Both the position numbers and the translations under genes were made by a program. From Microbacterium trichothecenolyticum (lineage in GTDB: Bacteria; Actinomycetota; Actinomycetes; Actinomycetales; Microbacteriaceae), in assembly GCF_030818955.1 (NCBI RefSeq), contig NZ_JAUTBF010000001.1, positions 806,001-870,000 of the forward strand: 64,000 nucleotides of DNA, in the 5' to 3' direction. The notes under the pieces are model-generated. The model was not told the DNA's origin and did not search any database. It saw only the letters and a program-made list of their open reading frames with translations. Every line of letters begins with the position of its first letter. Within the stretch, counting starts at the first letter, position 1. This document shows positions 1 to 9,714 of this stretch, in pieces.

Positions 1-1187
1 TTAGCCTCGAGCTTGCCGATCTCCTCGTGAATGGATGCCACGCCCTTGTCGACGCGGCCCTGATCGAGGTCGGTGATGATCACGGGCACCCGCAGCTTCC
101 GCACGAACAGCAGCGCGAACTGCGACGCCATGAGCCCCGCACCGATGACGCCGACCTTCGTGACCTTCTTCGCGAGCGCCTTGTCGGGAGCTCCGACCGG
201 ACGCTTCGCGCGCTTCTGCACGAGATCGAAGGCGTACATGGATGCCGCGAACTGGTCGCCCGAGATGAGGTCGGCGAGAGCCTCGTCCTCGCGGGCGAAC
301 CCCTCGGCCTTCGTGCCGCTCTTGGCCTTGTCGAGCAGGTCGAGCGCGACATAGGGGGAGCGGGGGACGGTACCGATCTTCGACTCGAGCATGTTGCGAG
401 CCATCTTGATCGCGATGGGCCACTTCGTGAGGCGCTCGAGCTTGCCCGGCTCGTTCTTGCGCTCGACGCGCACGCGGCCGGTGAGCACGCCATCGGCCCA
501 GCGCAGCGAATCCTCGAGGTAGGAGGCCGCCGGGAAGATGGCATCCATGATCCCGAGGTCGAACGCCTGCTGCGGCTTGAGCATGCGGTTCTGCTTGAGC
601 GGGTTCGAGACGACGACCTCGAGGGCGTTCTCGATGCCGATGAGGTTCGGCAGCAGGTAAGCGCCGCCCCAGCCGGGGATGATGCCCAGGAACACCTCGG
701 GCAGCGCGATCGCGGCCGCCGAGGCGTCGACCGTGCGGTAGGTCGAGTTCAGCGCGATCTCGAGGCCGCCGCCGAGAGCGAGGCCGTTGACGAACGCGAA
801 CGACGGCACGCCCAGGTCGGACAGCGAGCCGATAACCTGGTGTCCGCGCTGCGCGATGAGGCGCGCGATGTCTTTCGACGGCAGCTTCGCCACGTCCGAC
901 AGGTCGGCGCCGGCGGCGAGGATGTACTGCTTGCCGGTGATCGCCACCGCGTGGATCTCACCCGCGGCCGCACGCTGCTTCAGCGTCGCGAGGGTCTCGC
1001 CGAGCTCGGCGAGCGTCGCGGGCCCCAATGTGTTCGGGCGCGTGTGGTCGCGCCCGTTGTCGAGGGTGATGAGCGCGAGCACGTTGCCCGAGGGCAGGCG
1101 CACGTCGCGGACGGGGGAGTGGGTGACGACCTCGCCGGCCGTGAGGGCGTCGAGCGGCGTGAAGTCGATGGTCGAGTAGTCGGTCAC
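1..1187 (-). CDS. fadB: FadB/FadJ-like enoyl-CoA hydratase / 3-hydroxyacyl-CoA dehydrogenase (partial, C-terminus outside window)
   Basis: Bifunctional cytoplasmic beta-oxidation enzyme: hydrates enoyl-CoA and oxidises the 3-hydroxyacyl-CoA product with NAD+. I translated about 395 codons from the GTG at 1187. Residues 20-180 form a crotonase fold with the oxyanion segment AAGADLS near residue 91 and NGLALGGGLEIAL near 134. From about residue 340 a Rossmann motif (VGVIGAGLMASQ) opens the dehydrogenase domain, which runs off the window edge. The GTG start overlaps the TGA of the upstream thiolase gene (GTGA), so the pair is translationally coupled. The remainder of the gene lies to the left of the window. 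Confidence 0.93.
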   Translation of the reverse strand, partial: MTDYSTIDFTPLDALTAGEVVTHSPVRDVRLPSGNVLALITLDNGRDHTRPNTLGPATLAELGETLATLKQRAAAGEIHAVAITGKQYILAAGADLSDVAKLPSKDIARLIAQRGHQVIGSLSDLGVPSFAFVNGLALGGGLEIALNSTYRTVDASAAAIALPEVFLGIIPGWGGAYLLPNLIGIENALEVVVSNPLKQNRMLKPQQAFDLGIMDAIFPAASYLEDSLRWADGVLTGRVRVERKNEPGKLERLTKWPIAIKMARNMLESKIGTVPRSPYVALDLLDKAKSGTKAEGFAREDEALADLISGDQFAASMYAFDLVQKRAKRPVGAPDKALAKKVTKVGVIGAGLMASQFALLFVRKLRVPVIITDLDQGRVDKGVASIHEEIGKLEA

Positions 1188-2392
1188 TTGCGCTTCTTCT
1201 TTCCGTCGAAGAACGGGTTCTCCCAGATGACCGAACCTCCCTGCCCGAGACCGACGCACATCGCGGTCAGGCCGTACCGCACGTCGGGACGCTCGGCGAA
1301 CTGCGCGGCGAGCTGGATCATGAGACGGACCCCGGATGCCGCCAGCGGATGGCCGACGGCGATGGCACCGCCCCACGGGTTCACGCGCGGGTCATCGTCG
1401 GCGATGCCGAAGTGATCGAGGAGCGAGATCACCTGGATGGCGAACGCCTCGTTCAGCTCGAACAGGCCGATGTCGTCGATCGTCAGGCCGGCCTTCTTCA
1501 GCGCCTTCTCGGTCGAGGGGATCGGGCCGATGCCCATGATCTCGGGCTCGACGCCGGCGAAGGCGAACGACACCATGCGCATCTTGGGCGCGAGGCCGAA
1601 CTCCTTCACGGCGTCGGCGCCGGCGAGCAGGCTGATCGTCGCGCCGTCGGTGAGGGGCGACGAGGTCCCCGCGGTGACGCGACCGTGCGGACGGAACGGC
1701 GTCTTCAGCGTGGCGAGGCCTTCGAGGGTCGTCTCGGGGCGGCGTCCCTCGTCCTCGGTGGCGAGGCCCCAGGCGCCGTCGGCGTTCTTCACGGCGACCG
1801 GCACGAGGTCGGGCTGGATCTTGCCCGCCTCGTACGCCGCCTGCACCTTGTGTTGGCTGGCGACACCGAAGCGGTCGGCGCGCTCCTTGGTCAGATGGGG
1901 GAACCGGTCGTGGATGCGCTCGGCCGTCACGCCCATGTTGAGGGCGCCCGGGTCGACGAGCTTCTCGGCGACGAAACGGGGGTTCGGGTCGACGTTCCCG
2001 CCGATGGGGTGACGCCCCATGTGCTCGACGCCGCCCGCGAGCGCGAGGTCGTACATGCCGACACCGATCGACGCGCCCATCGTGGTGACGCTCGTCATGG
2101 CGCCGGCGCACATGCGCTCGATCGCCAACCCGGGAACGGTCAGGGGCAGTCCCGCGAGGATCGCCGCCGTGCGTCCCAGAGTGAGTCCCTGATCACCGGT
2201 CTGCGAGGTCGCGGCGATCGCCACGTCGTCGATCCGGTCCTTCGGCACATCGCCGTTGCGCTCCATCAACCCGATGATCGCCTTGACCACGAGGTCGTCG
2301 GCGCGGGTGTTCCAGTACATGCCCTTCTCGCCGGCGCGCCCGAAGGGGGTACGCATTCCGTCGACGAAGAAGACGTCCGTCATCTCGGCCAC
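1184..2392 (-). CDS. fadA: Acetyl-CoA C-acyltransferase (3-ketoacyl-CoA thiolase)
   Basis: Catalyses the thiolytic last step of beta-oxidation. The 402-residue protein has normal thiolase length. Cys95 in ERMCAGAMTS is the expected acyl-accepting nucleophile. NEAFA, GHPLAASG and the C-terminal CVGLGQGG supply the remaining active-site loops. The GTGA overlap with the fadB-like gene downstream indicates one operon encoding a FadBA complex. A second ATG three codons inside (MTDVFF) is an equally possible start. Upstream bases 2393-2463 separate it from rnd and hold no gene. Confidence 0.95.
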   Translation of the reverse strand: MAEMTDVFFVDGMRTPFGRAGEKGMYWNTRADDLVVKAIIGLMERNGDVPKDRIDDVAIAATSQTGDQGLTLGRTAAILAGLPLTVPGLAIERMCAGAMTSVTTMGASIGVGMYDLALAGGVEHMGRHPIGGNVDPNPRFVAEKLVDPGALNMGVTAERIHDRFPHLTKERADRFGVASQHKVQAAYEAGKIQPDLVPVAVKNADGAWGLATEDEGRRPETTLEGLATLKTPFRPHGRVTAGTSSPLTDGATISLLAGADAVKEFGLAPKMRMVSFAFAGVEPEIMGIGPIPSTEKALKKAGLTIDDIGLFELNEAFAIQVISLLDHFGIADDDPRVNPWGGAIAVGHPLAASGVRLMIQLAAQFAERPDVRYGLTAMCVGLGQGGSVIWENPFFDGKKKRK

Positions 2393-2463
2393 TCTGCCTC
2401 CATTGTTTGGGATGTCCCCAGCCTAGGAACTGGGCGTCGGCAGGTGGAATCGGTTGTTCGAAC

Positions 2464-3660
2464 CTACGAATCCGCGCCCGGAGCCGGGTCGACCGCGTTG
2501 CGGGAAGCTACAAAGCTATCGACGATCACCTGTGCAGTCTGCTCAATCTGCCACTGCCGGGCGCCAAGCTCCGCGAGAGCTGCGCCGACCGTCCCGACCG
2601 TCACTTCGGCGGGCGGCGACCAGGCCACACGCCGCAGTATCTCGGGTGTCAACAAGTTCTCGGTCGGCATATGCAGTTCTTCTGCACGTGCCTCGACGGC
2701 GGGCCGTGCAGCCTTCAGCCGCGCGTCGGCTTCGGGGTTACGGTCGACCCACGCCCGCGGCGGAGGGAGCGTGTCACTCGGCACCCGATCGGCGGGAAGA
2801 TCGGTGGTCTCTCGGCCGGCCACGATCGCGTTCCACCAGCGGTCCAGCTGCGTGCGGCTCGCGCGTCCGTTGAAGTCCTTCACGCCGGCGAGTACTTGCT
2901 TGCTCGCCGGGTCGGCGAGGACCGCGGCGACGAGAGCGCGGTCGGGTACGAGGCGCCCCGGCGCGACGTCCTGCTCGCGCGCGTAGTCCTCTCGCGCCTG
3001 CCACAGCGATCGCGCAACCGCGAGGGCTTTGCGTCCCCGTACCGCGTGTAGCCCGCTGAGGCGGCGCCAGGGGTCGTCGCGGGGCGGTTTGGGCAAACGC
3101 TCCAGGACCGCCTGGAACTCCTGGCGAGCGAACTCGGTCTTGTGCTGCTCTTCGAGCTCGGCGACGAGCACGTCGCGCACGTCGATGAGGTGCTCGACGT
3201 CGAGAGCGGCGTATTCGAGCCAGGATGCCGGGAGGGGCCGCGTCGACCAGTCAGCCGCCGAGTGCGCCTTGGCGAGCGTGATCCCCAGCGTGTGCTCGAC
3301 CACGGCGCCGAGCCCGACCCGCTCGCGGCCGAGCAGACGCGAGCCCAGTTCGGTGTCGAAGATGAGCGGCGGCTCGAGTCCCCGCTCACGCAGGGAGGGA
3401 AGATCCTGGCTCGCCGCGTGGAACACCCATTCGGTGTCTCCGATGGCCGCCTGCAGGGGGCCGAAATCGTCGATGGTGGACGGATCGAACAGGAAAACGC
3501 CCGCCTGGCGACGGAACACCTGAATGAGGTACGCGCGCTGAGAGTAGCGGAAGCCGGATGCACGTTCGACATCGACGGCAACGGGGCCGGTGCCCGCGGC
3601 CAGCTTCTCGCAGGCGGCGCTCAGCCCCGCGGCATCCTCGATGACGACGTACTCAACCAC
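2464..3660 (-). CDS. rnd: Ribonuclease D-like 3'-5' exoribonuclease with HRDC domain
   Basis: Likely trims tRNA and other stable RNA 3' ends. From the GTG at 3660 the protein has 398 residues. The DEDDy exonuclease residues are visible: D30 and E32 in AVDVERASG, D86 in HAASQDLPSL, and Y150/D154 in EYAALDVEHL. An HRDC-type helical domain follows (about residues 200-290), then an actinobacterial C-terminal extension. The GTG start overlaps the end of the DUF3000 gene by 8 bp, so the two are probably co-transcribed. The open frame extends further upstream, but those residues are arginine-rich antisense-like sequence and are not part of the gene. Confidence 0.9.
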   Translation of the reverse strand: MVEYVVIEDAAGLSAACEKLAAGTGPVAVDVERASGFRYSQRAYLIQVFRRQAGVFLFDPSTIDDFGPLQAAIGDTEWVFHAASQDLPSLRERGLEPPLIFDTELGSRLLGRERVGLGAVVEHTLGITLAKAHSAADWSTRPLPASWLEYAALDVEHLIDVRDVLVAELEEQHKTEFARQEFQAVLERLPKPPRDDPWRRLSGLHAVRGRKALAVARSLWQAREDYAREQDVAPGRLVPDRALVAAVLADPASKQVLAGVKDFNGRASRTQLDRWWNAIVAGRETTDLPADRVPSDTLPPPRAWVDRNPEADARLKAARPAVEARAEELHMPTENLLTPEILRRVAWSPPAEVTVGTVGAALAELGARQWQIEQTAQVIVDSFVASRNAVDPAPGADS

Positions 3661-4249
3661 GCGTGGGCCTCCGGGCTCCGAGAACAGCGACACCCTCCGA
3701 CCCCGGCGGGAGTCCGGCGAGCATGCACACAAGCTCCGCCCACGCCTCGAGGTGCGGACGGAAGGGACCGCGCGGCGTCCATGACGCGCGAAGCTCGATC
3801 TGCGACCCCTCGCCCTGTGCGGCGAGGGCGCCGAAGCCGGTGGAGAGGGTCTTGGTGGCGGTGCCGGACTCGGAGTGGCGCTCGGCGCCGCGCGAGTCGA
3901 GGGCATCGATGAGCCACGACCAGGCGACCTCGGCGAGCAGGGGATCGACGCCGATCTCCGGCTCGAGGGGCGCCTGTGCGAAGCACACGATGCGCCAGGC
4001 TCCGCCCCAAGGCTCGGGCTCCTCGGGGTCGTGCAGCAGAATGAAGCGGCCCGTGCCGAACGGGGAGTCGGTCGCGTGCGCCTCGGGCCGCACGTCGCCG
4101 GCCAGGGCGAGAGCGAACGGGGCGAGACCCGCGGGAGCGGGGATCTCGCGCACCACCAGATCGTCACGGAACGTCGTCGCGCGAACCTCGTCGGCCGCGC
4201 GCGCGAACGGGCCGGCGGCGTCCGCGGGGCGCTGGTCAGTCACGGCCAC
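3653..4249 (-). CDS. DUF3000 family protein
   Basis: A 198-residue actinobacterial protein of unknown function, recognised by its overall sequence (ending VLGARRPTRG) and by its usual position directly upstream of an RNase D gene. There is no signal peptide or membrane segment. The ATG at 4249 is the first start in the frame. The stop overlaps the rnd start by 8 bp. A role in RNA metabolism is suggested only by the coupling with rnd. Confidence 0.85.
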   Translation of the reverse strand: MAVTDQRPADAAGPFARAADEVRATTFRDDLVVREIPAPAGLAPFALALAGDVRPEAHATDSPFGTGRFILLHDPEEPEPWGGAWRIVCFAQAPLEPEIGVDPLLAEVAWSWLIDALDSRGAERHSESGTATKTLSTGFGALAAQGEGSQIELRASWTPRGPFRPHLEAWAELVCMLAGLPPGSEGVAVLGARRPTRG

Positions 4250-4268
4250 AGACTAGAGTGAGGCCACG

Positions 4269-5486
4269 ATGAACGCTTTCAGGCGCGCCGCGGGTCCCCG
4301 CGCATCGCGGCGATCGATCGCCGGTGTGCGGATCGCCCTGTCCTCCCTCTCGGTCGCGTTCGGGCTGTCCTCCGCAGCGCTGGCGGCAGTCTCACTGCGC
4401 GTCGCACGCACCGTGGTCACACCGGCGGGCCGCGTCCCGAACGTGCGGATCGTCTCGCTCGATGCCGCAGCGCAAACGATCACCCTCGAGCGCACCCCTG
4501 ACACGGCCCTCCCCGGTCGCTACGGGCTGTTCACCGTGGGCAGCGCCGACTACCTCCGGCTGGGTGCGGTGGTCGGGGGAGACGAGTCGACCGTCACGCG
4601 CAAACTCCTCACCCACGTGCCCGCCGACGGCGACCTCGCCCCCGAGGCGGCTTTCAGCGGGTGGTACTTCGACCAGCCGGAGCAGCTTCACCTCCCGTAC
4701 CGATCGGTGACCATCCGCACCGCGGTCGGTCCGTGTCCGGCATGGGAGTTCCCGGCCGCGCACGACACCGACGTCTGGGTGATCCAGGTGCACGGGCGCG
4801 GGACCACGCGGGCCGAGACGCTGCGGGCCGTGCCCGTCTTCCACGACCTCGGCATCACGAGCCTCGTTGTCTCGTACCGCAACGACGGCGAGGCCGCGCG
4901 CAGCCGTACGGGCACCTACGCGCTGGGGGCGACAGAGTGGCGGGATCTGGATGCCGCGATCGGCTACGCCCGACGAAACGGTGCACGTCGTGTGATTCTG
5001 ATGGGGTGGTCGATGGGCGGCGCCCTGGCCTTGCAGGCGGCATTCGACTCCCCGCACGACGACGTCATCGCGGGCCTCGTGCTCGAGTCGCCCGTCGTCG
5101 ACTGGCGCACCGTGCTCACGTATCAAGGCCGCATGATGAAGCTGCCCGCACCGGTGTCGCGGTTCGCGCAGTACCTTCTCGGGACCGCCTGGGGCGCCAC
5201 TCTCCTCGGCAGCGGCGCGCCCATCCCGCTCGACCAGCTGGACGGCGTCGCCCGCGCGGGCGAGCTGCGCGAACCGGCGCTGATCCTGCACAGCGACGAC
5301 GACGGGTTCGTACCCGCCGACGCCTCGCACGCCCTCGCGGCGGCGCGCCCCGACCTGGTCACCATGGAGACCTTCGAGATCGCGCGGCACACCAAGCTGT
5401 GGAACTACGACGAGACGCGCTGGTCGGATGCCATTCGCACCTGGGTCCGCGCGCGCGGACTGTCCCGCGAGGATGCCGACGCCTGA
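4269..5486 (+). CDS. Alpha/beta hydrolase, N-terminally membrane anchored or secreted
   Basis: 405-residue hydrolase of unknown substrate. Residues 20-45 (RIALSSLSVAFGLSSAALAA) form a hydrophobic segment after basic residues, consistent with a signal anchor. The nucleophile elbow GWSMGG places the catalytic serine at 248. An aspartate in HSDDDGFVP (about 339) and a histidine in ARHTKLWN (about 372) can complete the triad. The N-terminal 130 residues before the fold are specific to this actinobacterial family. A TAGAGT box lies 9 nt before the ATG, and the gene is divergent from DUF3000-rnd. Confidence 0.85.
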   Translation: MNAFRRAAGPRASRRSIAGVRIALSSLSVAFGLSSAALAAVSLRVARTVVTPAGRVPNVRIVSLDAAAQTITLERTPDTALPGRYGLFTVGSADYLRLGAVVGGDESTVTRKLLTHVPADGDLAPEAAFSGWYFDQPEQLHLPYRSVTIRTAVGPCPAWEFPAAHDTDVWVIQVHGRGTTRAETLRAVPVFHDLGITSLVVSYRNDGEAARSRTGTYALGATEWRDLDAAIGYARRNGARRVILMGWSMGGALALQAAFDSPHDDVIAGLVLESPVVDWRTVLTYQGRMMKLPAPVSRFAQYLLGTAWGATLLGSGAPIPLDQLDGVARAGELREPALILHSDDDGFVPADASHALAAARPDLVTMETFEIARHTKLWNYDETRWSDAIRTWVRARGLSREDADA

Positions 5487-5501
5487 GAGCGCCGGACGGT
5501 C

Positions 5502-5951
5502 TCAGGCTCCGCGCTTGGCGCGCACCTGGCGCTTGGCGCGCATGAGCATGCCGGTCATACCGGCGATGCGCAGCGGGCTCACCGCGCGGGTGAGGCCGAT
5601 GCTCTGCGGGAAATCGTCGGGTACCGCGAGCATCTCGTCGGCTGTGAGCCCGGTCAGTCCCTGCGCGAGGATGCTCGCGAAACCTCGGGTGGTCGGCGCC
5701 TCGGCCGGTGCGGTCGCGTGCATCGCGACACGGTCGTCATCGTCGACCGTGACGATGATGTAGACCGGCGACTGGCACTCCGCGACGCGTTCGCACATCT
5801 CGGGGTGGTCGGTGTACTCGGCGGGCACCGCCGGCAGCTCTTGCGAGAACTCCAGCAGCAGCTGCAGGCGATCGGGCTCGTCGAGCTCGAGGAACTCCTC
5901 GCGGATCTCGGCGAGGCGGGCGGGGAGGGCGTTGTCGGACATCTCCGTCAT
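5502..5951 (-). CDS. sufE: SufE family Fe-S cluster assembly / sulfur acceptor protein
   Basis: Accepts persulfide sulfur from a SufS-type cysteine desulfurase. The 149-residue length is normal. The acceptor cysteine is C59 in ECQSPVYIIV, matching the conserved SufE loop, with C53 in MCERV nearby. An alternative start is the ATG four codons in (MSDNAL). It lies 38 bp downstream of a rhodanese-type sulfurtransferase on the same strand. This pair is common in actinobacteria and suggests shared sulfur-transfer work. Confidence 0.92.
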   Translation of the reverse strand: MTEMSDNALPARLAEIREEFLELDEPDRLQLLLEFSQELPAVPAEYTDHPEMCERVAECQSPVYIIVTVDDDDRVAMHATAPAEAPTTRGFASILAQGLTGLTADEMLAVPDDFPQSIGLTRAVSPLRIAGMTGMLMRAKRQVRAKRGA

Positions 5952-5989
5952 CCTCCCACGCCCTCACCCGCCGGGATCGACGCGCGAGC

Positions 5990-6892
5990 TCAGCGCCCCG
6001 GAACCTCGCCGGGCTCGGCTCCCGTGACGATCGGCACGCGCACCGCGCTGCCCCACTCCGTCCACGAGCCGTCGTAGTTGCGCACGTCTTCGAAGCCCAG
6101 GAGGTGCTTCAGCACGAACCAGGTGTGGCTCGATCGCTCACCGATCCGGCAGTACGCCACGACCTTGTCGCCGTCGCTCAGTCCCGCACCGTCGCGGTAG
6201 ATGGCATCCAACTCTTCGCGTGACTTGAACCCGCCGTCCTCGGCGACGGCCTTGGCCCACGGGACGCTCTGAGCCGTCGGGATGTGTCCGGCGCGCAGCG
6301 CACCCTCTTCGGGGTACGCGGGGGCCGACGTGCGCTCGCCCGAGTACTCCTCGGGGGAGCGCACGTCGATGAGCGGGTTGCCGAGATGCGCGAGCACGTC
6401 TTCCTTGTACGCGCGGAGCACGGAGTCGTCGCGCTCGACGACGGGGTAGTCGGTGCGCGCGGGCGTGCTGGCATCGGTGGTCAGCGGCCGCCCCTCGGCG
6501 ATCCACTTGTCGCGGCCGCCATCGAGCAGGCGCACGTCCTCGTGCCCGAACAGCGAGAAGACCCACAGGGCGTACGCGGCCCACCAGTTGTTCTTGTCGC
6601 CGTAGATCACGACGGTGTCGTCACGGGAGATGCCCTTGCGGCTGAGGAGCTTCGCGAAGCCCTCTCCGTCGACATAGTCGCGCACGATGGGGTCGTTGAG
6701 CTCAGTGTGCCAGTCGACTTTGACCGCTCCCGGGATGTGCCCGGTCTCGTACAGGAGCACGTCTTCGTCGGACTCCACGACGACGAGGCCGGGCTGGCCC
6801 AGGCGTTCCTGGAGCCACTCGCCCGTCACGAGCCGGCCGGGCTCGGCGTAGGCGGCGAACTTGTCGGACGTGGTGTCGAACTCGACGGTCAC
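5990..6892 (-). CDS. sseA: Thiosulfate sulfurtransferase (two-domain rhodanese, SseA/CysA2 type)
   Basis: Transfers sulfane sulfur via a persulfide on its catalytic cysteine. I start it at the GTG at 6892 because GAGGAG precedes it at good spacing and the rhodanese fold begins just after; the open frame further upstream (to 6976) is not conserved-looking. The resulting 300 residues contain an inactive N-terminal rhodanese domain (about 20-135) and a catalytic C-terminal domain with the loop CRIGERSSH, catalytic Cys about 248. That loop is the actinobacterial CysA2/SseA form. It probably works with the adjacent SufE. Confidence 0.93.
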   Translation of the reverse strand: MTVEFDTTSDKFAAYAEPGRLVTGEWLQERLGQPGLVVVESDEDVLLYETGHIPGAVKVDWHTELNDPIVRDYVDGEGFAKLLSRKGISRDDTVVIYGDKNNWWAAYALWVFSLFGHEDVRLLDGGRDKWIAEGRPLTTDASTPARTDYPVVERDDSVLRAYKEDVLAHLGNPLIDVRSPEEYSGERTSAPAYPEEGALRAGHIPTAQSVPWAKAVAEDGGFKSREELDAIYRDGAGLSDGDKVVAYCRIGERSSHTWFVLKHLLGFEDVRNYDGSWTEWGSAVRVPIVTGAEPGEVPGR

Positions 6893-7011
6893 GGGAGTCT
6901 CCTCGGTCGGGGCGGGCGATGCAGCGGCATAGGGTGGACACCGCACCTTTGACCCTAGATCGGGCCGTCGGGGCACGCACTCCTCCCGTAAGACTTGGAC
7001 ACAGGACGGCC

Positions 7012-8049
7012 ATGACCTCTACGCCCGCGACGACCGGCCTCATCCATCTGACCGAGCGCGAGCCCGCCGTGTCGGGGGCCGAGATGGTGAACGCGCTGGT
7101 GCCGCCGCCGCAGTTCGACGGCGCGACGTTCGAGTCCTATCGAGCGGATGCCGCTTACGCGTCGCAACAGGAGGCGAAAGAGCTGCTCCAGGCGTTCGCG
7201 GGCAGGCAGTCGACGCCGGCGAAGAAGGGCGGTTTCTTCCGCCGCGCCGAGAAGACGCCGCCGGTCAAACCGGGGGTCTACCTCGACGGCGGATTCGGCG
7301 TCGGCAAGACCCACCTGCTCGCCTCGATCTACCACGCGATGCCCGCCCGCCGGAAGTACTTCGGCTCGTTCATCGAGTACACCGCCCTCGTCGGGGTGCT
7401 CGGGTACGCCAAGGCCGTCGAGCTCTTCCGCGGCAGCGACCTGCTGTGCATCGACGAGTTCGAGCTCGACGATCCGGGCGACACGATGGTGATGACCCGT
7501 CTGCTCGGCGAGCTGGTGGCATCCGGGACCCGCCTCGCCGCGACCTCGAACACTCCGCCGAACGCCCTCGGAGAGGGGCGGTTCGCCGCTCAGGACTTCC
7601 TGCGCGAGATCCAGTCGATGTCGGACAGCTTCCGAACGATCCGCATCGACGGCACCGACTTCCGTCAGCGCGCCATCGACGGCGAGGCCCGCGTGCTCAG
7701 CGAGGACGAATACCGGGATGCCATCGAGGGCGCCGCTGCCGGGGGAGTGGCATCCGATGACGCCTTCCTCGACCTGATCGGTCACCTGGCCCGGGTGCAC
7801 CCCTCGCGCTTCATCCGTCTGATCGACGGCCTCGACACCATCGGGTTGCGCGACGTGCACGTTCTGCACGACCAGTCGGCGGCCCTGCGTCTGGTCGCAT
7901 TCGTCGACCGCGCTTACGACGCACAGATCCCGATACGAGCCACCGGCGCGCCGTTGAGCAGCGTGTTCAGCGACGAGATGCTCGCGGGCGGCTACCGCAA
8001 GAAGTACCTGCGGGCCATCTCGCGCCTGGTCGCCTTGACGCATTCATAG
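7012..8049 (+). CDS. zapE: ZapE-type AFG1-family ATPase
   Basis: AFG1/ZapE AAA+ ATPase; in E. coli ZapE influences Z-ring stability. The start ATG at 7012 follows AGGACGG and gives 345 residues. Walker A is GGFGVGKTH (about 93-101), Walker B is [11 protein letters not shown], and a sensor arginine region follows ([14 protein letters not shown]). The frame stays open upstream to 6919, but those codons overlap the intergenic region shared with the divergent sulfurtransferase. The neighbouring amt promoter region begins right after the stop. Confidence 0.9.
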   Translation: MTSTPATTGLIHLTEREPAVSGAEMVNALVPPPQFDGATFESYRADAAYASQQEAKELLQAFAGRQSTPAKKGGFFRRAEKTPPVKPGVYLDGGFGVGKTHLLASIYHAMPARRKYFGSFIEYTALVGVLGYAKAVELFRGSDLLCIDEFELDDPGDTMVMTRLLGELVASGTRLAATSNTPPNALGEGRFAAQDFLREIQSMSDSFRTIRIDGTDFRQRAIDGEARVLSEDEYRDAIEGAAAGGVASDDAFLDLIGHLARVHPSRFIRLIDGLDTIGLRDVHVLHDQSAALRLVAFVDRAYDAQIPIRATGAPLSSVFSDEMLAGGYRKKYLRAISRLVALTHS

Positions 8050-8079
8050 AGGCAGCTCATCGTCGGCTCACGGATTCAC

Positions 8080-8149
8080 GAAACGTGATCTTTACAAACT
8101 CGACCCCTACGTAACGCGCCTGTAACACAACGCGAACGCCGACGGTAAC
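8080..8149 (+). promoter_or_regulatory. Putative GlnR-type nitrogen operator upstream of amt
   Basis: GAAAC (8080) and TTTAC (8091) are separated by 6 bp. GTAAC (8111), GTAAC (8122) and CGAAC (8133) then recur with an exact 11-bp period, and another GTAAC lies at 8145. This matches the established actinobacterial GlnR box pattern gTnAC-n6-GaAAC. The placement 70-130 bp before an ammonium transporter start supports the reading. Binding by a GlnR protein is inference; no glnR gene is in this window. Confidence 0.6.
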
Positions 8150-8215
8150 CCGCGATGGGAACACTGAGAGAACCCGACGCTACACCTGCGTCCCCGCAGA
8201 GAGGTTCCCTCCGAG

Positions 8216-9493
8216 ATGGATCAAGGCAACACCGCATTCATCCTGTTAGCAGCCGCCCTGGTGCTGCTCATGACACCAGGACTCGCATTCTTCTACGGCG
8301 GCCTCGTCAAGGCCAAGAGCGTCATCAGCATGATGATGATGAGCTTCGGCGCCATGGGCCTCATCGGAGTCCTGTGGGTGCTGTACGGCTACTCGATCGC
8401 TTTCCCCGCCACCGAGGCCGGCACCACGCAGTTCCCCTGGACGATCGACACCGCCGACTTCGGTCTCGCGAGCGCGATGACCATCCCTGACGGCGCCACC
8501 TACCCGCCCCTGGCCTTCGTCGCGTTCCAGGCAACGTTCGCCATCATCACCGTGGCGCTGGTCTCAGGCGCCATCGCCGACCGCGCCAAGTTCGGCTCGT
8601 GGATGATCTTCGCGGCCATCTGGGCCACGGTCGTCTACTTCCCCGTCGCGAGCTGGGTCTTCAACTTCGGCCTCAACACCGAAGACGGCTCGTTCTCGTA
8701 CGGCGGCTGGATCACGCACGGCCTGCAGGACGTCTTCGGCGTCGGCGCGATCGACTTCGCCGGTGGAACCGCGGTGCACATCAACGCCGGTGCGGCGGCT
8801 CTCGCCCTCGCCCTGGTGCTCGGCAAGCGCGTCGGCTTCCAGAAGGGCGCTCACGTCCCCCACAACCCGCCGTTCGTCCTGCTCGGCGCGGGCCTGCTGT
8901 GGTTCGGCTGGTTCGGCTTCAACGCCGGCTCCGAGCTCGCCGCCGACGGCACCGCCGCGCTGGCCTTCGTGAACACCATCGCGGCTCCCGCCGCAGCCCT
9001 GCTGTCGTGGCTGATCGTCGAGAAGATCAAGGACGGCAAGCCCACCTCCGTGGGTGCCGCTTCGGGTGCCGTCGCCGGTCTCGTCGCGATCACCCCCGCG
9101 TGCGCCGCTCTGACGCCGTTCTGGGCGATCATCCTCGGCCTCCTCGCGGGTGTCGTCTGCGCCCTCGCCATCGACCTGAAGTACAAGCTCGGCTTCGACG
9201 ACTCACTCGACGTGGTCGGTGTCCACCTCGTCGGTGGTCTGCTCGGAACGCTGTACATCGGCTTCTTCGCGACCAACACCGGCCTCATCAACAGCGGCTC
9301 GTTCAACCAGCTGATCGTCCAGGCGATCGCCGCCTTCGCGGTCCTCATCTACTCGTTCGTCCTGGCCTTCATCATCGGCTTCGCGATCGAGAAGACGATC
9401 GGCTTCCGCGTGAAGAACGAAGACGAGATCGCCGGCATCGACACCGTCGTGCACGGTGAAGAGGGCTACGTCCTGAGCGACGCCCGCGCCTGA
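8216..9493 (+). CDS. amt: Ammonium transporter (Amt/MEP/Rh family)
   Basis: Trimeric membrane channel that takes up ammonium. 425 residues with about 11 hydrophobic segments and the normal extracellular N-terminus. Family signatures include GTAVHINAGAAALALA with the first pore histidine, WFGWFGFNAGSELA, and VVGVHLVGGLLG with the second pore histidine. The start ATG follows a GAGGTTCCCTCCGAG leader. No PII (glnB) gene follows; instead a hairpin terminator closes the unit, so it appears monocistronic. The upstream GlnR-like boxes suggest induction under nitrogen limitation. Confidence 0.97.
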   Translation: MDQGNTAFILLAAALVLLMTPGLAFFYGGLVKAKSVISMMMMSFGAMGLIGVLWVLYGYSIAFPATEAGTTQFPWTIDTADFGLASAMTIPDGATYPPLAFVAFQATFAIITVALVSGAIADRAKFGSWMIFAAIWATVVYFPVASWVFNFGLNTEDGSFSYGGWITHGLQDVFGVGAIDFAGGTAVHINAGAAALALALVLGKRVGFQKGAHVPHNPPFVLLGAGLLWFGWFGFNAGSELAADGTAALAFVNTIAAPAAALLSWLIVEKIKDGKPTSVGAASGAVAGLVAITPACAALTPFWAIILGLLAGVVCALAIDLKYKLGFDDSLDVVGVHLVGGLLGTLYIGFFATNTGLINSGSFNQLIVQAIAAFAVLIYSFVLAFIIGFAIEKTIGFRVKNEDEIAGIDTVVHGEEGYVLSDARA

Positions 9494-9507
9494 TACCGCT
9501 TCACCCC

Positions 9508-9547
9508 CGAACGGGGCGTCACCGATTCGTCGGTGGCGCCCCGTTCG
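9508..9547 (+). terminator. Hairpin terminator after amt
   Basis: CGAACGGGGCG (9508) pairs with CGCCCCGTTCG (9537), and the inner TCACCGA pairs with TCGGTGG around a TTCG loop. This long GC stem lies 14 bp after the amt stop. It lacks a clear T-tract, which is common for actinobacterial terminators. Confidence 0.8.
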
Positions 9548-9714
9548 CCGTGAGCGGGTGCACTCGCCCGCACGGTCGCACGCGATCAGCACCGCGTCGC
9601 CTCGCGGTCGATGACGCGCTCCGTCTGTACCCGTCACGCCGCATCCGGTGTGCGGATGGCCGGGGTAACGGGATGCCACGACTCCGCGGAACGCGGTTGC
9701 CTAAGGTGTGAGGT

